Source: Prevotella sp.
GTDB taxonomy: Bacteria > Bacteroidota > Bacteroidia > Bacteroidales > Bacteroidaceae
DNA: 5,860 nucleotides
Direction: 5' to 3'
Assembly (NCBI GenBank): GCA_016283605.1
Contig: JAEENF010000036.1
Location: forward strand, 1-5,860
This document shows, piece by piece, positions 1 to 5,689 of the stretch. Within the stretch, counting starts at the first letter, position 1. Each line of letters opens with the position of its first letter. The position numbers and the translations under genes are program-made. The notes under the pieces were generated by a model. That model made no database searches. It was not told where the DNA came from and saw only the letters and a program-made list of their open reading frames with translations.

Positions 1-1019
1 CAATAGCTGATGGTTCGTGTCTGGGTGACGGTCATGTTCTGTGGCTGTCTGTTCTTTTCCCAATACATGAGCTTGAGTTCGTTTTGGGTCCAGTTGCCTT
101 CGTCGTCATGAGCCGTATAGTTGTTCTTCATCGTGATAGAGACGATGCATTCGTTGTTCTTGTCAAATACTTTCTGCGTTTGCTGTTTGATCTCGTCGTC
201 ATTATTGTAACTATATTCGTTGACGCTTCGGATACCTTCCGCAGTGTTGGTAAGGGTTCGTTTGATGAGTCTGTTTTGCGCGTCGTATTCATAGGCGAGC
301 AGACTCTTTACCCCTGTAGGTTCCAGCATGGCGGCTTCTGTCAGATAGCCAGCGGCATTGTATTTGCGGTCGATGATGTCCGTACCCGTCGATTTCCCTT
401 GTGCGTCGAAATGCTCGATGCCGTTCTCAGCGACAGGATTCTCAGTGATGACCTCCTGAACGGCACCCTTCAATCCCATATTGCAGGCATCCTTATAGTA
501 AGGTGTGGTATTCATGTAGAACACCTTGATAGTGCGCGACTTGTCCTCGTGCAGTGTGTTCGATATTTTGATATATCCGATGTTGGTCATCGTGTGTAGC
601 GAACCGTCGCCTTTGGCGTCGAAGTTGCCGTAATGCCGTTGCAGTTTCAGCAGGAAGTAGCGGTTGTTACGGTCGTAGAGGGCAAACGTACGATAGGGTC
701 CGCTGGTGACCAGTGCGCTCGAAAGCAATTTGGTCTTTTCGTCGACAGAAACCACGAGATTCGCCTTGATGCCGTAGTAGTTTCCTCGAAAAAAGTAGTC
801 GCCGGGCTCGTCATCCTCTGAGATCACCCTCTCGAATCCGATGCTCTCGAGGGCAGGAACAAACACAGAGTCAGGTCCTTCGAGCGGCACGCCCATCAGG
901 TCGATGCATCGGTAGTCGGTGATGCCTTTGTAGAGGATGTCTGTGTCTGTCGCGAGCTGCGCTGAGACAGTGAGTAGTGAACAGTGAATAGTGAATAGTA
1001 TTGCGAGGATTCGTTTCAT
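1..1019 (-). CDS. Secreted protein with YD/RHS-like repeats, function unknown (3' end cut by window edge)
   Basis: The frame is open from ATG at 1019 to the window edge, giving 339 whole codons. The next codon begins TG, so it could be a stop or Trp/Cys. The start is fixed by the ATGA overlap with the ligA stop. Residues 1-20 form a signal peptide: MKR, a hydrophobic stretch and a VSA cleavage site before Gln21, so export is expected. Residues about 30-165 resemble the N-terminal part of poorly characterised Bacteroidales secreted proteins (LMGVPLEG near 41-48, a FRGNYYG strand near 77-83); this is recalled similarity. Residues about 205-339 carry degenerate YD/RHS-like repeats: DAQGK at 205, KYNAAGYLTE at 219, YEYDAQNRLIK at 243 and DDEGNWTQ at 305. 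The closing TRTISY resembles the usual last strand of such proteins, so little is probably missing. I do not recognise a specific function. The signal-peptide coding DNA is a 7-bp repeat. Confidence 0.9.
   Translation of the reverse strand, partial: MKRILAILFTIHCSLLTVSAQLATDTDILYKGITDYRCIDLMGVPLEGPDSVFVPALESIGFERVISEDDEPGDYFFRGNYYGIKANLVVSVDEKTKLLSSALVTSGPYRTFALYDRNNRYFLLKLQRHYGNFDAKGDGSLHTMTNIGYIKISNTLHEDKSRTIKVFYMNTTPYYKDACNMGLKGAVQEVITENPVAENGIEHFDAQGKSTGTDIIDRKYNAAGYLTEAAMLEPTGVKSLLAYEYDAQNRLIKRTLTNTAEGIRSVNEYSYNNDDEIKQQTQKVFDKNNECIVSITMKNNYTAHDDEGNWTQNELKLMYWEKNRQPQNMTVTQTRTISY
970..997. repeat. 7-bp tandem repeat (4 units, GTGARNA) inside a signal-peptide coding sequence
   Basis: Four consecutive heptamers read gtgagta, gtgaaca, gtgaata and gtgaata on the plus strand. 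On the coding (minus) strand they encode most of the hydrophobic core of the secreted protein's signal peptide, residues about 8-17. The unit belongs to the same family as the array at 3054-3081. Confidence 0.9.
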
Positions 1020-3016
1020 TGCAAGTCATATTTTTCCAGGAATTCGTCTTCACTAAGAATCTGAATCCCGAGTTTTTCTGCTTTCTGTAGTTTTGAGGGC
1101 CCCATATTCTCGCCGGCGAGGATAAACGAGGTCTTGCCGCTGATGCTGCCCACGTTCTTGCCGCCGTTTTGTTCGATGATGGCTTTATACTCATCGCGGC
1201 TGTGATGGGCGAAGACGCCACTGATGACGATACTCATGCCTGCGAGTTTGTCGCTGGTTTGAGCCGTCTGGGCCTCCGAGAGTTCCATCTGCAGACCGTA
1301 ACCCCGCAGACGTTCCAAAATCTCCAGGTTCTTCTCATTGTGGAAGTAGGTGATGATGCTCTTGGCCATCACTTCGCCGATGCCCTCTATCTCCTGCAGT
1401 TCCTCGAGACCGGCATTCATCAGGGCGTCGATATTCTTGAAATGTCGGGCCAGCAGTCGGGCAGAGGTCTCGCCGACGAATCTGATACCGAGTGCGAAGA
1501 CGACGCGCTCGAAAGGCACCTCCTTCGAGGCTGCGATGCCGTTGACGATTTTCTGAGCCGACTTGGTCCTCGAACCGTCGCCATTGATCTGCTGAACCTC
1601 AATCGTATAGAGGTCCGCGATGTTCTTCACGAGTCCCTGACGATAGTAGTCGTCAATCGTCTCAGGCCCCAGCGAGTCGATGTTCATGGCCTTGCGGGCT
1701 ATGAAATGTTCGATACGCCCTTTGATCTGTGGCGGACAGCCCGTATCGTTAGGACAGTACCACGCCGCCTCGCCTTCGTATCTCACCAAGGGCGTGCCGC
1801 ATTCCGGACAACGCTTGATAAACTGCACGGGCTGTGCGATGATCGGCCGTTGGTCAATGTCCACGCCAACGATCTTCGGGATGATCTCGCCGCCTTTCTC
1901 CACATAGACGTAATCGCCGATATGCAAGTCGAAACTCTTGATGAAGTCCTCGTTGTTCAGTGTGGCGCGTTTCACGGTGGTACCAGCCAGCTGCACGGGG
2001 TCCATATTCGCCACCGGCGTGATGGCGCCGGTACGTCCTACCTGATAGGTCACCTCGTTCAGACGGGTACAGACGCGCTCTGCCTTGAATTTATAGGCGA
2101 TGGCCCAGCGTGGACTCTTGGCTGTAAAGCCCAACGAACGCTGTTGGCGCAGGGAGTTTACTTTCAGCACGATACCGTCGGTAGCCACAGGCAGGTTCTT
2201 GCGCTCTTTGTCCCAGTAGTTGATGAAGTCGTAGATCTCCTGTAGCGTCTTCACCTTCTTCATGCCTTCGGAGATCTTAAAACCCCACGAGCGCGCCGCT
2301 TCGAGGTTCTCGTAATGTCCCTCTGCCGGCAGTTCCTCGCCGAGGAGGTAATAGAGGTAGGCGTCTAACTGTCGTGAGGCCACGAGACTCGACTTCTGAC
2401 TCTTCAGCGTTCCGCTGGCGGCATTTCTCGGATTGGCGAACAGTGGTTCTTCCGCGGCCTCGCGCTCTTTGTTCAGGCGTTCGAACACGGCCCAGGGCAT
2501 GAGGATTTCTCCGCGGATTTCAAATTCGTGGGGGATCTCTCCACTCAATACCAGCGGTATCGCCCGTATCGTGCGTACATTCGCCGTCACATCGTCGCCA
2601 TGTACGCCGTCGCCGCGCGTCACGGCCTGCGTCAGCTTGCCGTCGACGTAGGTCAGCGAGATCGACAGTCCGTCGTATTTCATCTCGCAGCATACCTCGA
2701 AGTCCTCGCCGGCCAGTCCTTTCTTCACACTTTCGTACCAGTCGGCCACGTCCTGTTCGTTATAGGTGTTGGCCAGCGAGAGCATCGGGTATTTGTGTTC
2801 CACCTGCCTGAACTCCGCGTTCAGGTCGCTGCCCACGCGTTGGGTAGGGGAGTTCGGGTCGGCCATCTCCGGATGCTTCGCCTCCAGGTCCTGCAGTTCG
2901 TGCATCATGAAGTCGAAGTCTTGGTCGCCTATCGTCGGCTGGTTCAACACGTAGTAGCGATAGTTATGCTCGTGCAGTTCCTTCCGCAGCTGGTTGATTC
3001 TCTGTATCTCGTCCAT
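1016..3016 (-). CDS. ligA: NAD+-dependent DNA ligase LigA
   Basis: LigA seals nicks in double-stranded DNA during replication and repair, using NAD+ as AMP donor. The 666 aa are full length for the family and all domains are present in order. The NAD-binding Ia domain lies at about 1-70 (HNYRYYVLNQP at 17-27, DQDFD at 31-35, SPTQRVG at 56-62). The adenylation domain has the nucleotidyl-acceptor lysine K113 in EMKYDG, then TRGDG at 133, EIRGE at 166, NPRNAASGTLK at 195, TDGIVLKV at 279 and WAIAYKF at 304. The OB fold holds QVGRTGAITPVA at 325 and GGEIIPKI at 375. Four zinc cysteines are C403, C406, C421 and C427. Helix-hairpin-helix repeats follow at about 440-575 and a BRCT domain at about 588-666. 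ATG 3016 is the first in-frame start after a consensus promoter, with a leader of about 14 bases and no Shine-Dalgarno. The stop overlaps the next gene by ATGA. Confidence 0.99.
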   Translation of the reverse strand: MDEIQRINQLRKELHEHNYRYYVLNQPTIGDQDFDFMMHELQDLEAKHPEMADPNSPTQRVGSDLNAEFRQVEHKYPMLSLANTYNEQDVADWYESVKKGLAGEDFEVCCEMKYDGLSISLTYVDGKLTQAVTRGDGVHGDDVTANVRTIRAIPLVLSGEIPHEFEIRGEILMPWAVFERLNKEREAAEEPLFANPRNAASGTLKSQKSSLVASRQLDAYLYYLLGEELPAEGHYENLEAARSWGFKISEGMKKVKTLQEIYDFINYWDKERKNLPVATDGIVLKVNSLRQQRSLGFTAKSPRWAIAYKFKAERVCTRLNEVTYQVGRTGAITPVANMDPVQLAGTTVKRATLNNEDFIKSFDLHIGDYVYVEKGGEIIPKIVGVDIDQRPIIAQPVQFIKRCPECGTPLVRYEGEAAWYCPNDTGCPPQIKGRIEHFIARKAMNIDSLGPETIDDYYRQGLVKNIADLYTIEVQQINGDGSRTKSAQKIVNGIAASKEVPFERVVFALGIRFVGETSARLLARHFKNIDALMNAGLEELQEIEGIGEVMAKSIITYFHNEKNLEILERLRGYGLQMELSEAQTAQTSDKLAGMSIVISGVFAHHSRDEYKAIIEQNGGKNVGSISGKTSFILAGENMGPSKLQKAEKLGIQILSEDEFLEKYDLQ

Positions 3017-3036
3017 CGTTTTGTCTTATTTTGCTG

Positions 3037-3044
3037 CAAAGTTA
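3037..3044 (-). promoter_or_regulatory. Bacteroidetes-type -7 element for ligA (TAACTTTG)
   Basis: Read on the minus strand the bases are TAACTTTG, an exact match to the Bacteroidetes primary sigma -7 consensus TAnnTTTG. It lies 20 bases upstream of the ligA ATG, implying a leader of about 14 bases. No clear TTTG -33 box is seen; that zone lies in the 7-bp repeat array at 3054-3081. Confidence 0.75.
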
Positions 3045-3053
3045 CATAAAAAA

Positions 3054-3081
3054 GTGAAGAGTGAAAAGTGAAAAGTGAAAA
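3054..3081. repeat. 7-bp tandem repeat (4 units, GTGAARA) in the ligA promoter zone
   Basis: Four perfect-register heptamers read gtgaaga, gtgaaaa, gtgaaaa and gtgaaaa. The array begins 10 bases upstream of the ligA -7 element and so covers the expected -33 region. Confidence 0.9.
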
Positions 3082-3103
3082 ATTTGCTGCCGCTTAAATA
3101 ATT

Positions 3104-3131
3104 TTCAATGTTCAATTTTCAATTTTCAATT
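3104..3131. repeat. 7-bp tandem repeat (4 units, TTCAATK) in the plus-strand promoter zone
   Basis: Four heptamers read ttcaatg, ttcaatt, ttcaatt and ttcaatt. The array ends 8 bases upstream of the -7 element at 3140-3147. Its sequence is close to the reverse complement of the array at 3054-3081 (TTTTCAA against TTTTCAC), so the intergenic region has rough dyad symmetry. Confidence 0.9.
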
Positions 3132-3139
3132 AAAATAAC

Positions 3140-3147
3140 TACCTTTG
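3140..3147 (+). promoter_or_regulatory. Bacteroidetes-type -7 element for the 3157-5226 operon (TACCTTTG)
   Basis: TACCTTTG matches TAnnTTTG exactly. Transcription would start near 3152-3155, only a few bases before ATG 3157, so the first message would be leaderless or nearly so unless translation begins at 3163, 3166 or 3187. No TTTG -33 box is visible, only the T-rich heptamer array. Confidence 0.65.
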
Positions 3148-3156
3148 TGCCCGATT

Positions 3157-3621
3157 ATGTGGATGATGCTCCGAGTGATCCCCATCATGTGGCGGGCTGT
3201 GCGCCCGAGCAAGGTGACCGATATGCCTGCCGTCGTCAATACCTTCTGGCTCCGCAAGGGCTACGAAGGCCTGACGTTTTTCGGACATATCCTCACGCCC
3301 TCGCAGGAACTTGCCGACCGCTTCAACAGTGGAGCGTCGTCCTTGAAGAACCACGAGATGATCCATCTGCGTCAGGCGCAGTCGTGCGGCGACTCCTGGC
3401 TCCGCTTTTACCTTTTATATATATGGTATTGGCTGAAGGGACTTCGGATGAATCGGAAGATGAAGCACGCGGCCTATCTGCTGAACCCCTTCGAGATGGA
3501 GGCCTATGACCGCATGTACGACCCCGACTATCTCGCCAAGGGCGAAGCCACCGAATGGCGCCGCTACGCGAAGATGTCGCTCAACGATCGTCTTTGTCTC
3601 TATCAGAAAAAAGTTGTTTAA
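3157..3621 (+). CDS. Small HExxH-motif protein, putative zinc-dependent (function unknown)
   Basis: This is a 154-residue reading from ATG 3157. The frame stays open upstream to TTG 3145, but that codon lies in the -7 element and is an unlikely start; ATG 3163, 3166 and 3187 are alternatives. The key feature is HEMIH at residues 66-70, an HExxH zinc-binding motif, followed by LRQAQ. A hydrophobic aromatic helix comes next (about 83-95, FYLLYIWYWLKGL), then NPFEMEAY at 110-117, where E113 or E115 could be a third metal ligand. I recall similar small Bacteroidetes proteins with this HExxH, hydrophobic helix and FExEAY order, but none with a known role. It could be a membrane-associated protease or a non-catalytic relative. 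It lies 22 bases before the EamA transporter on the same strand and is probably first in the operon. Codon use matches its neighbours. Confidence 0.82.
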   Translation: MWMMLRVIPIMWRAVRPSKVTDMPAVVNTFWLRKGYEGLTFFGHILTPSQELADRFNSGASSLKNHEMIHLRQAQSCGDSWLRFYLLYIWYWLKGLRMNRKMKHAAYLLNPFEMEAYDRMYDPDYLAKGEATEWRRYAKMSLNDRLCLYQKKVV

Positions 3622-3643
3622 GTTGTCGTTTAATTCCAAAAAT

Positions 3644-4540
3644 ATGAATAAGAAACTCCAGGCGCACAGCGCCATTTTCCTCGCCAACACCATCTTCGGT
3701 CTTGGCGTACCCGTGACCAAACTCCTGCTCGACGACTGGGTGACGCCGATGGGCTATATGGCCTCGCGCTCCCTCGGTGCCTGCATCCTCTTCTGGATCA
3801 TCGCCGCCTTCATGCCTAAAGAGCATGTCGAGCGCCGCGATTTGATAACCATCCTGCTTGGCGGACTGCTGGGCTTTGTGATTTCGCAGAGTCTCACGGC
3901 TTGGGCACTCGACTACACCAGTCCCGTCTATTTCTCGCTGATCGCTACGCTGACGCCAGTGGCCGTGATGATCTGCGCCGCTTTGACCATCGGTGAGAAG
4001 ATCACGCCGATGAAGTCCTTCGGCGTGCTGTTGGGCATAGCGGGCGCCGTACTGATGGTGCTCATGAGTCAGTCGCTGGGCTCCGGCAAGAACGACCTCA
4101 TCGGCATCTCGCTGGCCATCCTGAGTGTGCTCACGTGGGCGGTCTACCTGATTATCACGCGTAATGTGGCCTCGAAGTACTCGCCTGTGACGCAGATGAA
4201 GTATGTATTTCTGATTTCGGCCATTGTCACCGTTCCCATCGTCATTCCTGAACTCTCCATGAATGCCCTCTATACCTGGGCTTGGGGCTGGGACGGCGTG
4301 CTCGAGATGGCCTTCATCGTCGTCTGTGCCACAGCCCTCGGCTATTTCCTCATCCCCTTCGCCATGAAGTATCTGCAGGCTACGACGGTCTCCATCTATA
4401 CCAACCTGCAGCCCGTCATCGCCTCGTTTGTGGCCATCTGGCTCGGACAGGACGTGCTCACGTGGGACAAGCCCGTAGCCGGTATCCTCGTGCTCATAAG
4501 TGCCTATATCGTCACCGTTGTAACTGCTAAGGAGAAATGA
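3644..4540 (+). CDS. EamA/DMT-superfamily inner-membrane transporter
   Basis: This is a 298-aa polytopic membrane protein with the two-repeat plan of the EamA (drug/metabolite transporter) family, normally ten helices. The first repeat spans about 8-142. It includes ANTIFGLGVPVTK, the helix after FVISQSLTAWALDYTSP at 79-94, and a TPVAVMICAALTIGEKIT segment at 104-121 with the typical PV...EK pattern. The second spans about 153-293, with YFLIPFAMKYLQATTVS at 234-250 and LQPVIASFVAIWLGQD at 255-270. The last segment has Gln269 where many relatives have Glu. Substrates in this family vary widely (amino acids, nucleotides, drugs) and cannot be predicted here. ATG 3644 is chosen because it follows an A-rich leader and begins at the family's usual N-terminus; the frame is open further upstream but would overlap the preceding gene. 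Its TGA overlaps the isomerase ATG as ATGA. Confidence 0.95.
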   Translation: MNKKLQAHSAIFLANTIFGLGVPVTKLLLDDWVTPMGYMASRSLGACILFWIIAAFMPKEHVERRDLITILLGGLLGFVISQSLTAWALDYTSPVYFSLIATLTPVAVMICAALTIGEKITPMKSFGVLLGIAGAVLMVLMSQSLGSGKNDLIGISLAILSVLTWAVYLIITRNVASKYSPVTQMKYVFLISAIVTVPIVIPELSMNALYTWAWGWDGVLEMAFIVVCATALGYFLIPFAMKYLQATTVSIYTNLQPVIASFVAIWLGQDVLTWDKPVAGILVLISAYIVTVVTAKEK

Positions 4541-5226
4541 GAAAGCTGAGATTTTCGATATTGTTGCTGGCCTTGGTTGCCGCCGTTCCGATGCTGGCGC
4601 AGAGCCGTCAGGTGTGTCTCGAAACCACAGAGGGCAACATTCTGCTGACGCTCTACGACGATACCCCCAAGCATCGCGATAACTTCCTGCGTCTGACGAA
4701 CGAGCAGTTCTACGACTCGCTGCTCTTCCATCGTGTCATCAAGGGTTTCATGATTCAGGGTGGCGATCCTGACAGCCGCCGTGCAGAGCCGGGCGTGATG
4801 TTGGGCGAGGGGAGTACCGACTACACCGTTGAGGGCGAGTTCTTCGACAGTGAAGGCCGTCTGCTTCATCCCCATCAGCGTGGTGCCTTGGCGATGGCTC
4901 GCGAGGGCGATCGCTCCAATCCCGAACGTCGCTCCAGCGGTTGTCAGTTCTATATCGTCTGGGGACGCACCTATGCTACTACCCAGCTGAAGACCATCGG
5001 AGAGAAAGTCGAGGCTCAGACCGATCATCGCGTCACGATGACTCCTGAACTCATGGACCTCTATCGCACGGTTGGCGGTGCACCTCATCTTGACGGCCAG
5101 TACACCGTCTTCGGCGAAGTCACCGAGGGCCTCGATGTCGTTGAACGCATCCAGCAGGCCCTCACCGATGATTACGACCGTCCTGTCAACGATATCCGCA
5201 TCCTCCGTGCCTACCAATCTCAATAA
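4537..5226 (+). CDS. Exported cyclophilin-type peptidylprolyl cis-trans isomerase
   Basis: This enzyme catalyses cis-trans isomerisation of prolyl peptide bonds and probably helps fold envelope proteins. Its 229 aa begin with a signal peptide (MRKLR, hydrophobic core 6-19, cleavage likely after Ala21 before Gln22), so a periplasmic location is expected. The cyclophilin domain runs from about 25 to 226. FHRVIKGFMIQGGDP at 64-78 contains the equivalents of the catalytic Arg (R66) and of Phe, Met and Gln (F71, M72, Q74). GALAMAR is at 116-122, SSGCQFYIV at 133-141 and HLDGQYTVFGEV at 184-195. His184 stands where human cyclophilin A has Trp121, a common bacterial change that usually means low cyclosporin sensitivity. 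Residues about 143-183 are an insertion relative to compact cyclophilins, which I recall in Bacteroidales homologues. The start overlaps the transporter stop by ATGA, indicating coupled translation. No lipobox is seen. Confidence 0.97.
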   Translation: MRKLRFSILLLALVAAVPMLAQSRQVCLETTEGNILLTLYDDTPKHRDNFLRLTNEQFYDSLLFHRVIKGFMIQGGDPDSRRAEPGVMLGEGSTDYTVEGEFFDSEGRLLHPHQRGALAMAREGDRSNPERRSSGCQFYIVWGRTYATTQLKTIGEKVEAQTDHRVTMTPELMDLYRTVGGAPHLDGQYTVFGEVTEGLDVVERIQQALTDDYDRPVNDIRILRAYQSQ

Positions 5227-5286
5227 CCTGCCATTATTGCGGAATACTCTTGCCTTATTTGAAATTACTCTTGCATTATTTCAAAA
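5224..5286. repeat. 21-bp direct repeats, two good copies and one degenerate
   Basis: TACTCTTGCCTTATTT at 5245 and TACTCTTGCATTATTT at 5266 match at 15 of 16 bases and are 21 bp apart. A weaker third copy sits 21 bp further upstream, where TTATT recurs at 5234; it begins at the isomerase TAA codon. CTCTTG in the last copy (5269-5274) also pairs with CAAGAG at 5287-5292. That gives a weak 6-bp stem with a 12-base loop and no T-tract, a poor terminator candidate. Confidence 0.8.
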
Positions 5287-5352
5287 CAAGAGCCATCTAT
5301 TGATTGCTGCCTTACTGGGACATAACGTTTAGCGATGACGTAGCAGAAGACT

Positions 5353-5392
5353 TATTCCCAGCTAGGGAACGCAATATTCCCACCTTGGGAAT
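5353..5392. repeat. Two TTCCC-N5-GGGAA dyads, 22 bp apart
   Basis: TTCCC at 5355-5359 pairs with GGGAA at 5365-5369, and TTCCC at 5377-5381 pairs with GGGAA at 5387-5391. The second dyad is stronger, extending to 8-bp arms (TATTCCCA at 5375, TGGGAATA at 5385) around a 3-base loop. The 22-bp offset places both dyads on the same face of the helix. They could be paired operators for a dimeric regulator or hairpins in RNA; the sequence does not decide. Confidence 0.8.
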
Positions 5393-5427
5393 AAATAGCG
5401 AGGCTTAGGCTGTGAATAAGTCAGTTA

Positions 5428-5515
5428 GTAGAGAACGAGTAGAAGATTGGTAGAGGTAAGGTAGAGGTTTAGTAGAGGGAAAATAGAGGATATGTAGAAG
5501 CAAAGTAGAACAAAA
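5428..5515. repeat. Phased 11-bp repeat array, eight GTAGAR units
   Basis: TAGAG or TAGAA begins at 5429, 5440, 5451, 5462, 5473, 5484, 5495 and 5506, every interval being exactly 11 bp. All units except the sixth have G before TAGAR, and six of eight have G after it; the remaining four bases vary freely. The plus strand is strongly purine-rich. Read on the minus strand the motif is YTCTAC. An 11-bp period is not a multiple of three and no frame stays open through it, so it is not protein-coding. The pattern suits a protein or RNA-binding array with one contact per helical turn. I do not recognise a named family. Confidence 0.9.
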
Positions 5516-5542
5516 GTCTGATTAAACAATTAATAATCAATA

Positions 5543-5664
5543 ATGCCCCCCACATCTACTGTCTGAATCCCGCCTCGAAGACCGGCAAGAAAACCGATGG
5601 CGAGCGCTGGCAGAAGCGCGAGGCAAACGGCAGCTTTAAGACAATCTATTATGTCAAGCCGTAA
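5543..5664 (+). CDS. Possible micro-ORF of about 40 codons with a one-base frame break
   Basis: From 5545 to TAA at 5662-5664 one frame reads as a charged peptide including HIYCLNPASKTGKK, GERWQKRE and KTIYYVKP. About 23 of 30 codons from GCC 5569 onward end in G or C, like the real genes here and unlike the AT-rich flank. The frame has no ATG. The obvious start, ATG at 5543 after an A-rich Bacteroidetes-like leader, is one base out of register: it runs into a C6 tract at 5546-5551 and stops at TGA 5564-5566 after seven codons. One extra C would fuse them into a 40-codon gene. So this is a small gene broken by a frameshift, a slippage-switched gene, a sequencing error in the C run, or a gene with a non-ATG start. 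Its stop lies in the left arm of the inverted repeat at 5657-5689. No family recognised. Confidence 0.4.
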
Positions 5665-5689
5665 TCTCACCCTCGACGGCATTACGGCT
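5657..5689. terminator. Inverted repeat, 9-bp arms, probable bidirectional terminator
   Basis: AGCCGTAAT at 5657-5665 is the exact reverse complement of ATTACGGCT at 5681-5689, with a 15-base loop. On the plus strand it is followed by a T-rich stretch (cgtgtttcttt), as expected of an intrinsic terminator for the plus micro-ORF. The minus side is less T-rich. Each arm contains the TAA stop of a micro-ORF coming from its own side. Confidence 0.65.

Larger units (their letters stand above)
5227..5542. other. Intergenic region, about 316 bp without a conventional gene
   Basis: This AT-rich stretch lies between the isomerase stop and the plus-strand micro-ORF. It holds most of the 21-bp repeats, the paired TTCCC/GGGAA dyads and the 11-bp array. 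No open frame of coding character, tRNA or convincing terminator is seen. Between the repeat blocks (5293-5352 and 5393-5427) I see nothing recognisable. Confidence 0.7.

Noticed and set aside
84..821. Plus-strand open frames opposite the secreted YD-repeat protein
   Set aside because: The minus strand carries a continuous 339-codon frame with a signal peptide and recognisable repeats, so these are antisense shadows.
1169..2245. Long plus-strand open frame (358 codons) opposite ligA
   Set aside because: It lies wholly antisense to an intact ligase with every family motif, has no leader or promoter, and its residues look like the mirror of ligase codons.
3506..3643. A 46-codon N-terminal extension of the EamA transporter
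   Set aside because: It would overlap the HExxH gene by 116 bases and precedes the family's usual start; ATG 3644 has an A-rich leader and fits the first helix.
4504..5223. Minus-strand 239-codon frame opposite the isomerase
   Set aside because: The plus strand encodes a complete cyclophilin with its catalytic motif; the antisense frame is a by-product of codon bias.
5248..5292. Intrinsic terminator for the isomerase operon
   Set aside because: CTCTTG/CAAGAG gives only a 6-bp AT-rich stem with a long loop and no T-tract.
5428..5515. CRISPR array or TRAP-type RNA binding site
   Set aside because: Units of 11 bp with a 6-base core are far too short for CRISPR. TRAP sites are (G/U)AG triplets with 2-3 base gaps, not 11-base steps, and I know of no TRAP in Bacteroidales.
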